A DNA stretch of 64,000 nt from Mycolicibacterium fortuitum subsp. fortuitum (GTDB taxonomy: Bacteria > Actinomycetota > Actinomycetes > Mycobacteriales > Mycobacteriaceae). The position numbers were made by a program, and so were the translations under genes. Of this stretch, positions 6,845 to 15,183 are shown piece by piece; the first letter of the stretch is position 1; every line of letters begins with the position of its first letter. The notes beneath the pieces were generated by a model. The model ran no database searches. It had not been told where the DNA came from and was given only the letters and a program-made list of their open reading frames with translations. The stretch lies in the NCBI RefSeq assembly GCF_022179545.1, contig NZ_AP025518.1, positions 6,324,001 through 6,388,000 on the forward strand. The letters are read 5' to 3'.

Positions 6845-8824
6845 CTACACAGGTCCGGAAACCGACCTGCGCCAGGTGATCGGACCGACGATGCCGTCGG
6901 CGTCGAGGCCTTGATCCAGCTGAAACTCTCGAACGGCCTGCTCGGTGCGCGGGCCGAAGACACCATCGACACCGATCGGCGGGGCTTGGCGCAGGTTCAT
7001 CCGGACCTGTACAGCCTTGACGGCCTCGCCCTTGCTGCCGCGGCGGACCGTGATGAACAACCGGGTCCAGGTTGCCGGTCCCACGATGCCGTCGACGGCG
7101 ATGCCCTGGCTGCCCTGGAAGCGGCGCACAGCATGTTCGGTGATCGGCCCGAAGATGCCGTCGGCCAACAGGGCGAACCCCCTCGCGCGCAACAGATGCT
7201 GCAGGATCTTGACGAAGGGTCCGTCCTCGCCGCGGCTCAGCTCGATGATCTCCGGTTGCTGACCGGGATCGTCCCCGAGGGGGTTGAGTAGGTCGGCACG
7301 GCCTTCGAAGGCGAACAGCAGCAGATCTACCATCCGGAAGGTCTGCCGGTCGGGTCCGAGCGTAGGACGCCAATGCGGGTCGCGCACAATGGAATACGTA
7401 CTGCCCTCCATAGCCCGGTGGAATGTCTCGGCCACGATGCGGCCACCCACGCCGGTGAGCCGCCCGCCGTTGAGCTCGGCTTCCCGCAGAATGTAGATCC
7501 ACAACGGGGTGTTGCCGACGAACTCGGTGCGCAATCCCGGAGCCAGCCCGGTGAAGTCGACTCCCCCGCCTTCGCCCTCCACGATCTGCTTCTCGCTCAA
7601 CGCCGCGACACCGGCGAACTTCGCCATCTGCTGGCCGCTGGCCAGCTTGACCATATTGCCTCGCATCAGATTACGGAACGCGAGATTGGCATGCAGCGGC
7701 GGGAATTGGGCCGTCTTGTCGCCGAACGAGCCTGCCGGCAGATGGGCCAGCGGATCGGTGAGGCGGGTATCGATGTTGCGGGCCCTGTTGAACCGGGCCT
7801 CGGGCACCACCAGATCGGGGCGCCCGGCCTCGGCGAAATCATAGAGCCTGCGGAAGTCGGCAATCCAGTTGGACGGCAACGGAAACTGGCCGGACAACGA
7901 CCCACTGGTGCCCGAGAAGTCGAAGAGGAACCCGAGGGTACCGCCACCGTTGTCGAAGATCCGATTCCAGTTGTACGCATCCCGAACCATGCTGTGGCCG
8001 AGCCGAAACGCGGCAACCGAGAACTCGATGGGCATGGTCGGTGCTTCCCCCGGCACCACTGCGGTCTCGAAAATGGTACGGCCGTTGGTGAATACGTCCT
8101 CCACGATGCCCGGGTCGACGATCCTCGGCAGGTAGTCGGTGCGCAGCATCCACTGGTAGTGCTTGACCACCCGCTCTTGAGCTTCCTCGAACATCGCCGC
8201 GACAGGGCCCGGCGCCACCGTGTCCGCCACCCGGTTGTGGAACCTGATGAAGGCGAGGTGCGTCTGGGCGACCGCGAGGTTCTCATCATTGCGCGGGTCG
8301 GGTATCAGCGCCTCGCTGTGCTGCGGGTCTCGCGGCAGATCGTGCCCGTCGAAGGCGGGCAGATCACCGGTGGGCCCCGTAGTGCCCATCTTCATGTGCA
8401 GTCCGTCGGTGTAGAACTGCGGATCGACCGCAGGCCCATGGCCGTACAGCGAGTCGAGGTCGAGCGCCGGGGAGCGGCCCTGGATGAGTTCATCCACGGT
8501 CACCTCCGATCCGAGGTCACCTACGGTCCTGTCCCTGGTCAGGTCGTGGTCGACAAACTGACCCAGGTAGGTGAAGCCCGCCGGGATCTCACCGTCGGCG
8601 TCGGCCGCCACCGCAGTGATCGCCTCGGACACCGCGGTCACGAGTTCGAGGCCGGCCGGCACGCCGGGCGGACCGATCCGCGAGAACCGGAACTGCCGGA
8701 GTTCGTCCACCTCCGAGAGGTGCGGCACAGGATCCACTGCGCTGACCGTGTCCATCCCAGCTGCCGCGTCGACCGTCAGGATGCCCTCCCCCACCACGAA
8801 GAAACTGTCTCTTCCGTGTCGCAT
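6845..8824 (-). CDS. Animal-type haem peroxidase fused to two peptidoglycan-binding repeats
   Basis: 659 residues; I start at ATG 8822-8824, which has GGGGGAG five bases upstream. The peroxidase-cyclooxygenase superfamily domain spans about residues 25-500. TYLGQFVDHDLTRD holds the distal His (about 93), and EFSVAAFRLGHSMVRDAY the proximal His (about 277). The C-terminus has two PG_binding_1 repeats (about 528-590 and 596-653), each with the DGIFGPxTExAVRxFQ...DGIVGPxTW pattern. No Sec or Tat signal is seen, which is odd for a wall-binding protein. Haem peroxidases oxidise halides or organics with H2O2; tethering to peptidoglycan is inferred. Confidence 0.85.
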   Translation of the reverse strand: MRHGRDSFFVVGEGILTVDAAAGMDTVSAVDPVPHLSEVDELRQFRFSRIGPPGVPAGLELVTAVSEAITAVAADADGEIPAGFTYLGQFVDHDLTRDRTVGDLGSEVTVDELIQGRSPALDLDSLYGHGPAVDPQFYTDGLHMKMGTTGPTGDLPAFDGHDLPRDPQHSEALIPDPRNDENLAVAQTHLAFIRFHNRVADTVAPGPVAAMFEEAQERVVKHYQWMLRTDYLPRIVDPGIVEDVFTNGRTIFETAVVPGEAPTMPIEFSVAAFRLGHSMVRDAYNWNRIFDNGGGTLGFLFDFSGTSGSLSGQFPLPSNWIADFRRLYDFAEAGRPDLVVPEARFNRARNIDTRLTDPLAHLPAGSFGDKTAQFPPLHANLAFRNLMRGNMVKLASGQQMAKFAGVAALSEKQIVEGEGGGVDFTGLAPGLRTEFVGNTPLWIYILREAELNGGRLTGVGGRIVAETFHRAMEGSTYSIVRDPHWRPTLGPDRQTFRMVDLLLFAFEGRADLLNPLGDDPGQQPEIIELSRGEDGPFVKILQHLLRARGFALLADGIFGPITEHAVRRFQGSQGIAVDGIVGPATWTRLFITVRRGSKGEAVKAVQVRMNLRQAPPIGVDGVFGPRTEQAVREFQLDQGLDADGIVGPITWRRSVSGPV

Positions 8825-8917
8825 GACCACTCCCCCATCACAAGCCGTGTCCGTGACGGCTAGTCAATTCGCGTCGGGGGAGAAAGTCGTGAGTACCCCA
8901 CTACCTGTGTTGGACGC

Positions 8918-9565
8918 TCAGTGCAGGCGCGACTGCAGGACGGCCAGGCCGGGACCAGAAAGCCGGTCGAACGCGACGGTGCGTCCGCACACCGCCAGCA
9001 TGACAGCGGCACCGGGGCCGGAGATGATCTGTCCCTCACCCCAGGTGCCCCCGGTGTCCTCGTCGCGCAACTGGATACCGTGCAGGCGCCGGTGTGGGAA
9101 GAACCCGAGTTGTGTTCGGCTGGTGAGGAAATCGAGAACCCGCGCGACGTGCTGGGGATCGGGCCGATGCGGGATTCCCAGCGGGATGCGCATGTCGGCG
9201 CCGTGCACCAGCACGTCGGTCAGACCCGACATCGGGCCCGCGATGGGCGGGCTGAGTCGATGGTCGGCACGACGGCGGAGTGTCTCGGCGATCTCTGCGG
9301 CCGAGGCCTGTGCGCGCCGGCGCGCCAGTGCGTCGATACCGCGATCGATGTTGCCGTGGCGGACCCCGCTGACCAGAAATCCCCAGAACCCGTCGGTGAA
9401 ATCGCTCACCAGGTGTGCGGCAACGGTTTTGACGTCCCATCCCGCGCACAGGCTCGGTGTGGCAAGTTGGTCTGTATCGAGCCCGTCCACCAAGGCGGCG
9501 ATGGACCGACGCTGCTCGGCCACCGCCGCGAACACCCGATCGCGTTCCTCCCGGCTCAACCGCAT
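8918..9565 (-). CDS. DinB/maleylpyruvate isomerase-like protein (TIGR03083 type)
   Basis: 215 residues from ATG 9563-9565. The N-terminal four-helix bundle reads ERDRVFAAVAEQRRSIAALVDGLDTDQLATPSLCAGWDVKTVAAHLV, with the typical S/T-x-CxGW and His of the mycothiol-dependent isomerase/DinB group, and LTDVLVHGADMRIPLG carries a second metal-type His. Members often use mycothiol as cofactor; the substrate here is unknown. It follows the SCO6745-like gene by 11 bases and ends the leftward run that starts with the DUF1906 gene at 11137. Confidence 0.8.
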   Translation of the reverse strand: MRLSREERDRVFAAVAEQRRSIAALVDGLDTDQLATPSLCAGWDVKTVAAHLVSDFTDGFWGFLVSGVRHGNIDRGIDALARRRAQASAAEIAETLRRRADHRLSPPIAGPMSGLTDVLVHGADMRIPLGIPHRPDPQHVARVLDFLTSRTQLGFFPHRRLHGIQLRDEDTGGTWGEGQIISGPGAAVMLAVCGRTVAFDRLSGPGLAVLQSRLH

Positions 9566-9576
9566 CGCGATACCGC

Positions 9577-10335
9577 TCAGCCGGGGACGGCGGCCTTGAA
9601 CGCGGCCAGGGCGTCCGTGCTCAGCCGGGCGAGTTCCGCGGTCTCGCCCGGATCCAGGGCGGCCTCGAAGATCTCGACCATCCGACGGTTGGTGGTCTGC
9701 TCGATCCCGGCGTACTGATCCGACTTGTCGGCACCGTCGGCGAACGGTTCGGGCCAACCGAACATCGCGGTGTACTGCGGGCCCTTGTTGAGCATGTGGG
9801 CCTCGACGGGAGCGATACCCGAAATCGTGAGGGCGTTGAAGTGCACACCCGCGCGCAGTTCGCGCAGCACGAACATCACCTGCAGCGCTCGCGCCGCGGC
9901 GTCGTCAGCCAGCGGCATTGCGCGCCACCCCGCGAACAGGGGCAGACCGGCGGTCGGCGTCGCCGCTATCACCTTCTCCCCCAACTCCGCGATCCGGTCC
10001 AAGCCCTCGGCCCCGACCAGATACTTGCGTCCGAACTCCGCGGCCTGCTGCCAGTACTGTTGCGCCGCGCCGACCGCCCCGCGGACCGCGACGCCTTCGT
10101 CCCACATCGCGGCAAGGCCCGTCGGCTCGAACACCGCGAACACTGCGCTGACGGTGGTGCCGCTGGCCTCACCGAGCACTCCGCCACGGCCGGCGACATA
10201 TCCCGCCAACGGGTTCTGGTAGCCGGCGGCGATGCTGGCCGCGAAGTTCTCCGGATGCAGCATGAAGATCGCGACCGCCTGCTCCATCGCCGCACCGGTG
10301 GCGGCTGCCGCGTTCAGCATGTCGGTGTCGGTCAT
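9577..10335 (-). CDS. SCO6745-like family protein
   Basis: 252 residues, ATG 10333-10335 with AGGAGGAATC upstream. The layout matches the actinobacterial SCO6745-like family: a helical N-terminus, a central GYVAGRGGVLGEASGTTVSAVFAVFEP, a GLPLFAGWRAMPLADD segment, and FVLRELRAGVHFNALTISGIAPVEAHML. The family is often annotated loosely as a regulator; no HTH is obvious, and the conserved Arg/His stretch looks more like a ligand pocket. Function unknown. It lies between the DUF1906 gene (22-base gap) and the DinB-like gene (11-base gap), so the three form one transcription unit. Confidence 0.7.
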   Translation of the reverse strand: MTDTDMLNAAAATGAAMEQAVAIFMLHPENFAASIAAGYQNPLAGYVAGRGGVLGEASGTTVSAVFAVFEPTGLAAMWDEGVAVRGAVGAAQQYWQQAAEFGRKYLVGAEGLDRIAELGEKVIAATPTAGLPLFAGWRAMPLADDAAARALQVMFVLRELRAGVHFNALTISGIAPVEAHMLNKGPQYTAMFGWPEPFADGADKSDQYAGIEQTTNRRMVEIFEAALDPGETAELARLSTDALAAFKAAVPG

Positions 10336-10357
10336 GGCAGTGATTCCTCCTGATGCG

Positions 10358-11137
10358 CTATCTGGCGAGATCCCACTGGCCGAAATCGGCTGCGAGAACG
10401 TCGTTCACGTCGACATGTTTACCGTCGATCACGAAACCGGGGTCGGACGCGGTCACGACTTCCCTCTGGAACAGCACGGCGGCCGGCTCACGCTCGCCCC
10501 GAGACCATGCCTTCGTCTGCCAGGCCCACCGGTGGCCGGGGCTGCTCGACGCGCCGATCACACCGTCAGCGATGGCCCAGCCACACTGGCGGCGACCGCC
10601 GTAGATTCCGGTACGGGCCACCCCGAGAACCGAGTTGATCCCCCGAAACCACTGGACTGCAGCGCTTTTCCATGTTGCGGCATCGATATCCTCATCGACG
10701 CTGAAGAAGATCGGCGCTGTCACCGGGCCCCCGGCCGCGGAATGCAGACCCAACGCCGTATTGGCGTCGGCCACACCACCGTCGTACCCGCGGGTGAAGT
10801 CCGATGGCGTCGGCCACCCGGGCTTGCCGAACTGGTAACAGCTGACGATCTGCAAACCGGCCGCCCGGAGGCGGTCGGCGTAATCACGGGTGACGGGCTT
10901 GAAATCGAACGTGGCGCCGGGGCGCAGTTCGGATACGTACACCAGCGCGCCGCTGAAGCCCGCGGACTTGATCTGTTCGGGCTGGACCAGCCGATCGGCG
11001 AAATCAATGAGTTGCAGACCGTCGGCGGAAGCCGCCGGTGCGCCGAGCGATGCGGCGAATGCGCCCGGGACGGCCAGGACCGGGGTGAGCGCAGCGGCGT
11101 ACCGGAGCACTTCCCGACGTGAGGCGGATGGCGTCAC
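10358..11137 (-). CDS. Tat-exported DUF1906 glycoside-hydrolase-like protein (copy 1)
   Basis: 259 residues from a GTG. The N-terminus SRREVLRYAAALTPVLAVPGAFA is a twin-arginine signal. The mature part is one DUF1906 TIM-barrel-like domain: LIDFADRLVQPEQIKSAGFSG, VSCYQFGKPGWPTPSDFTRGYDGGVADA, the acidic APIFFSVDEDID, RTGIYGG, and a C-terminal WAWQTKAWSRG...DVNDVLAADFGQWD. Rv2525c of M. tuberculosis is the known Tat-dependent relative with a glycosidase-like fold. Cell-wall glycan is the presumed target, but catalysis is unproven. First gene of the leftward three-gene unit; closely similar to the gene at 13455. Confidence 0.87.
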   Translation of the reverse strand: MTPSASRREVLRYAAALTPVLAVPGAFAASLGAPAASADGLQLIDFADRLVQPEQIKSAGFSGALVYVSELRPGATFDFKPVTRDYADRLRAAGLQIVSCYQFGKPGWPTPSDFTRGYDGGVADANTALGLHSAAGGPVTAPIFFSVDEDIDAATWKSAAVQWFRGINSVLGVARTGIYGGRRQCGWAIADGVIGASSSPGHRWAWQTKAWSRGEREPAAVLFQREVVTASDPGFVIDGKHVDVNDVLAADFGQWDLAR

Positions 11138-11278
11138 GAGAAGAAGCGTATCCCCTGCCCCATTCGGCCAGTGTTACCGCGTTGGGGCCGGAACTGCTCC
11201 GCGGCGAGGACAGATGAACCACAATGTGTTAACTCAGCCGGCGGCCGAGCAAACAGACGATCGACTGGCAGGACCACC

Positions 11279-13339
11279 GTGGTACGTGACGTGATCGACT
11301 TCGACGCGACGCTGGATCACCCATGTCCGGATATCTGGGAAATCCTGCAAACACCCGACCGGTATCCGCGATTCTTCCGCGGGCTCGGGTCATGTGAGCA
11401 GGTCTCCGACCAGGCCCAGCAGTACGAGATGCGCTTCACCACTCCGCGCGGCACTGTCGTCGTCCACGAGATGCACCTGACGGTTCGCCGCGCCGGCAGG
11501 GAGATGCTGCTGCACGCCACCGAGATGCCCGACAGTTGCGTGTCGATCCGGCTGACCCCCGGGGCGAACGACACTCGCATCGCGGTGACGGCCTTCTCCG
11601 TCGGCCTGCTCCACCCCGACCTTGCCAAGATCGACGACAGCGCCGTGGAGAACTGGGTTCGCGACGGTCTCCAGCGAATTGGTGAATATCTGGCAGGCAA
11701 ACAGTCGTCGCTGCTGGTGAACATGGGCGACATGCGGTCACTGCAGCTCAGCGTCCTGAAGACCATGGTGGTCAGCGGGGTCGTGCGGGCGTCCCGTCCG
11801 GATCGCGGACTGCGCCAACTCAACTCCCTCGCCAAGTGGGGATTCACCCTCGCCGGCGGACTGACCGCCGCCGCCGCGCGATCGCCGAACAATGTTGCGG
11901 TGATCGACAGCCTCGGAAAGTCGACCTACGCCGACGTGGCTGAACGCACCACCCGCATCGCTTCCGGCCTGGCCACCGTCGGCTTCACCGCGAACAGCAA
12001 GCTGGCGATCCTCGCTCGCAATCACTCGGCGATGGTGGAGTGCATGGTGGCGGCAAGCAAGCTGGGCGCCGACTTGGTGTTGCTCAACACCGGCCTGGCC
12101 GCGCACCCGATCGAGGAGATCATCCGCCGGCACTCCATCGACGCCCTATTCGTCGACGACGAGTTCGACCAGCAGGTTCGTTATCTGCCCGCCGAGATTC
12201 CACGGATCTCGACCAGGACCACTTCCGCTGTGCCGCAGCGGCGTTCGCTCGACGACTTGATCGCGGCAGGCACCGACACCGGACCGCTGACACCGCCGAA
12301 GCGACCGGGCAAGCTGGTCGTTCTCACCTCCGGCACGACCGGCACGCCGAAGGGGGCCCGCCGGCCCACGCCGACCGGCTTCGGGGCGATCGCCGCGATG
12401 CTGTCACGGATGCCGCTGCGCCGCGACGAGGTGATGCTGGTGGCCGCGCCTTTGTTCCATGCTTGGGGCCTGGCCGCGCTGCAGGTGAGTGCCCCGCTGC
12501 GCGCGACGGTGGTGCTGATGGAACGGTTCAATGCCGAAGAATGCCTGAAAACCATTGCTGAGCATCGGTGCACCGTCCTGGTGGCGGTACCGGTCATGCT
12601 GCAACGGATTCTCGAGCTGCCCGCTTCGGTGATCAACCGATACGACACGTCGTCGCTGAAAGTGGTCGCCAGCAGTGGGTCACCGATCCCCGGCGCAGCC
12701 GTCCTCCAGTTCATGAACACCTTCGGCGACATCCTTTACAACTTCTACGGCTCGACCGAAGTCTCGTGGGCGACAGTCGCTGACCCCACCGACCTGCGCG
12801 CCGCACCGACGACCGCCGGTCGACCACCGCTGGGAACGCGGGTAGCCATCCTCGATCAGGCGGGCCGTCCTCTGCCCGTCGGCGCGGTCGGTCGCATCTT
12901 CGTGGGCAACGACATGCTGTTCGACGGCTACACCAACGCGGCGTCACCTGCCGTTCAGGACCGCCTCATGGACACGGGCGACGTCGGATACCTCGACGCC
13001 AGCGGACGGCTGTTCGTCTCGGGGCGCGACGACGAGATGATCATCTCCGGCGGCGAGAACGTGTTCCCGCGGCCGGTCGAGGAAGCGCTCGCGCTGCTGC
13101 CTCAGGTCTCCGAAGTAGCGGTGATCGGTGTCCCCGATCCGGTGTTCGGCCAGCGCCTCGCCGCGTTCGTCGTCGTCGCCGAAGGCGCCTCACTTGACCA
13201 GGACATGGTCAAGAACTACATCCGAAACCGTTTGAGCCGCTTCTCGATTCCACGCGACGTCACCTTCCTCGACAAGCTGCCGCGTACGACGACCGGCAAG
13301 ATCATCAAACGCAGCCTCCTGGACGGGCAACTGCCCTGA
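11279..13339 (+). CDS. Acyl-CoA ligase (FadD type) with N-terminal SRPBCC domain
   Basis: About 686 residues from GTG 11279, preceded by GGCAGGA. Residues 1-140 look like an SRPBCC/polyketide-cyclase-like domain (VIDFDATLDHPCPDIWEILQTPDRYPRFFRG ... HPDLAKIDDSAVENWVRDGLQRIGEYL). From about residue 180 it is an ANL-superfamily ligase: the P-loop-like LTSGTTGTPKGA (near 350), YGSTEVSWAT, MDTGDVGYLDASGRLFVSGRDDEMIISGGEN and the catalytic-lysine end PRTTTGKIIKRSL. It should adenylate a fatty acid and form the CoA thioester. The SRPBCC half may bind or present a lipid. Divergent from the DUF1906 gene. Confidence 0.88.
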   Translation: MVRDVIDFDATLDHPCPDIWEILQTPDRYPRFFRGLGSCEQVSDQAQQYEMRFTTPRGTVVVHEMHLTVRRAGREMLLHATEMPDSCVSIRLTPGANDTRIAVTAFSVGLLHPDLAKIDDSAVENWVRDGLQRIGEYLAGKQSSLLVNMGDMRSLQLSVLKTMVVSGVVRASRPDRGLRQLNSLAKWGFTLAGGLTAAAARSPNNVAVIDSLGKSTYADVAERTTRIASGLATVGFTANSKLAILARNHSAMVECMVAASKLGADLVLLNTGLAAHPIEEIIRRHSIDALFVDDEFDQQVRYLPAEIPRISTRTTSAVPQRRSLDDLIAAGTDTGPLTPPKRPGKLVVLTSGTTGTPKGARRPTPTGFGAIAAMLSRMPLRRDEVMLVAAPLFHAWGLAALQVSAPLRATVVLMERFNAEECLKTIAEHRCTVLVAVPVMLQRILELPASVINRYDTSSLKVVASSGSPIPGAAVLQFMNTFGDILYNFYGSTEVSWATVADPTDLRAAPTTAGRPPLGTRVAILDQAGRPLPVGAVGRIFVGNDMLFDGYTNAASPAVQDRLMDTGDVGYLDASGRLFVSGRDDEMIISGGENVFPRPVEEALALLPQVSEVAVIGVPDPVFGQRLAAFVVVAEGASLDQDMVKNYIRNRLSRFSIPRDVTFLDKLPRTTTGKIIKRSLLDGQLP

Positions 13340-13454
13340 CGGCCACCGGGCGCCGGACCGGGACCTCCATCGACAGATAACCGATCGACAACGAACCGGT
13401 ATCACGCCCGCGCGGTCACTCCATTAACTGCAGTCACTTGGTTACCATCGCGCG

Positions 13455-14222
13455 GTGAAGGTTTCCCGGCGTGACGCGCTGCGCTGTGCCACGGCACTGT
13501 CAGCGATGGCCGGGCTCGGTGCCGCCGCAGGCCCATGGATGCCCACGGCAACAGCCGCCGCCCCCACACTGATCGACTTCGCCATGCGACAGATCCCGGC
13601 GCGGGATATCCGGGCCGCAGGCCACTCCGGGGTCATCAACTACGTTTCGACGTCACGCCCGGGTTCGTCGATGGGGGCCAAACCGATCACGCTGCCCTAC
13701 GCCCGGGAGCTGACCGCCGCCGGTCTGGTGATCGTCAGCAACTACCAATACGGCAAGCCCGGCGGCACCGCACCTTCGGACTTCACGCGCGGGTACGCCG
13801 GCGGCGTCGCCGATGCGCGCACCGCGTGGTCACTACACACCGCCGCCGGTGGCGGACAGAGTGCACCGATCTTCTTCAGTGTTGACGAGGACATCGACCG
13901 CAACACGTGGAATTCCGTTGCGTTGCCGTGGTTCCGCGGAATCAACTCGGTGATCGGCGTACAGCGCACCGGCATCTACGCCGGAATCAACCCGTGCCAG
14001 TGGGCAGCCGCCGACGGTGTCATCGGCAGGTCGCAGTCGCCCGGCCACGTATGGGCATGGCAGACCCGATCCTGGTCTCGAGGGCAGATCTACCCCGCAG
14101 CGGTTCTCTACCAGCGCGTGGTGAGTACCGCGTCGAATCCCGGACCGGTGGTCGGCGGCCTCGAAGTCGACGTCAACGACGTCCTCGCTCAGGACTGCGG
14201 TCAGTGGAACATGCATCCGTGA
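13455..14222 (+). CDS. Tat-exported DUF1906 glycoside-hydrolase-like protein (copy 2)
   Basis: 255 residues from GTG 13455. The Tat signal SRRDALRCATALSAMAGLGAAAG is followed by the same DUF1906 domain as the gene at 10358: LIDFAMRQIPARDIRAAGHSG, NYQYGKPGGTAPSDFTRGYAGGVADA, FFSVDEDID, WFRGINSVIGVQRTGIYAG, GHVWAWQTRSWSRG and DVNDVLAQDCGQWN. The two copies are clearly recent relatives. A TACCAT hexamer 6 bases before the GTG would suit a leaderless transcript. Presumed envelope glycan-active protein, not proven. Confidence 0.86.
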   Translation: MKVSRRDALRCATALSAMAGLGAAAGPWMPTATAAAPTLIDFAMRQIPARDIRAAGHSGVINYVSTSRPGSSMGAKPITLPYARELTAAGLVIVSNYQYGKPGGTAPSDFTRGYAGGVADARTAWSLHTAAGGGQSAPIFFSVDEDIDRNTWNSVALPWFRGINSVIGVQRTGIYAGINPCQWAAADGVIGRSQSPGHVWAWQTRSWSRGQIYPAAVLYQRVVSTASNPGPVVGGLEVDVNDVLAQDCGQWNMHP

Positions 14223-14329
14223 CGAGTGAAGTCGAGTAGCGCACTACTCTCGCGGCCCGAAACACGCCCGCCCACCATTGGATCCACCAATGAAGCAGCC
14301 TTCAGTGCTGACTCGAGAGGCGGACGACA

Positions 14330-15166
14330 ATGGGACTACAAAGCATGCTCTTCACCTCACCGGCTCCCGACGTGCAGTTGGAGAACTGCCTGGTCTCCGA
14401 CCCCGCGCACATCGGTGAGGGCATCCACGCCGTCGGCGAGCATGTGCGGCGCATCCAGATCGCGCTCAACGAGGTCGATGCCGCAGGACTCGTCGTGGAC
14501 GGCGTCTACGGAGGAGGCACCGGTGACGCGGTGGAGGCCTACAAGAACAAGCGCGGCATTCTGAGCCCCGGGCAACTCACCGCGGACAGGATCGTCGGCA
14601 AGGGCACGATCAGACATCTCGACGACGACGTCATCGAGTTCGAGAGCCTGACGCCACCTGGCGACGGCCTGGTATCACCCACCGAAGCGGGTGACCCCCA
14701 TGACCATTCGCAGTGCCCGACCCCGCCGCGTGTCAGCGCACCGGGACCCGACGGCCGCGCCCAGCATCAAGGGACCCCGATCAACCCGATCGGCAACGCC
14801 ATGCGGATCAACATCTACGGCGAGGGCGAAACCGACTATCTCGGGTTCTCCGACTTCGCCACCGAGCCGCAGCACGCTCATGGCCGCCCGCTGACGGCGG
14901 TCTTGGCCAACGGCTGCGCCAGTGACATCTGCATGCGCAGCGCACCCATCAATCAGGTCACCCTCAACGAGATTCGGCGGCTGGCACAATCGGCCCTCGT
15001 CGGCGGGTGCCGCTTCACCTACGCGTCGACCCAGGTGCAGTTCGCCACCCCGCGGGCAGACATCCTCAGCCTCGGGACGGTGATCCAGCAACACCGCATC
15101 GCCGATCCCACCGATCCCGCCAATCCCCAATTCGACATGGAGGTCTGGGTCGTCGAAATGTTCTGA
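14330..15166 (+). CDS. Unknown protein with peptidoglycan-binding-like N-terminus
   Basis: 278 residues, start ATG 14330. Residues 30-95 resemble a PG_binding_1 repeat: HVRRIQIALNEVDAAGLVVDGVYGGGTGDAVEAYKNKRGIL. A Pro-rich linker (about 110-150) follows. The C-terminal 130 residues (AMRINIYGEGETDYLGFSDFATEPQHAHGRPLTAVLANGCASDICMRSAPINQVTLNEIRRLAQSAL...FDMEVWVVEMF) are not recognised. It has two close Cys and no signal peptide, like the peroxidase at 6845, the other PG-binding-repeat protein here that lacks an export signal. The two may share a route or partner; this is inference. Confidence 0.6.
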   Translation: MGLQSMLFTSPAPDVQLENCLVSDPAHIGEGIHAVGEHVRRIQIALNEVDAAGLVVDGVYGGGTGDAVEAYKNKRGILSPGQLTADRIVGKGTIRHLDDDVIEFESLTPPGDGLVSPTEAGDPHDHSQCPTPPRVSAPGPDGRAQHQGTPINPIGNAMRINIYGEGETDYLGFSDFATEPQHAHGRPLTAVLANGCASDICMRSAPINQVTLNEIRRLAQSALVGGCRFTYASTQVQFATPRADILSLGTVIQQHRIADPTDPANPQFDMEVWVVEMF

Positions 15167-15183
15167 GCGCAGGCTGGGCAGGG

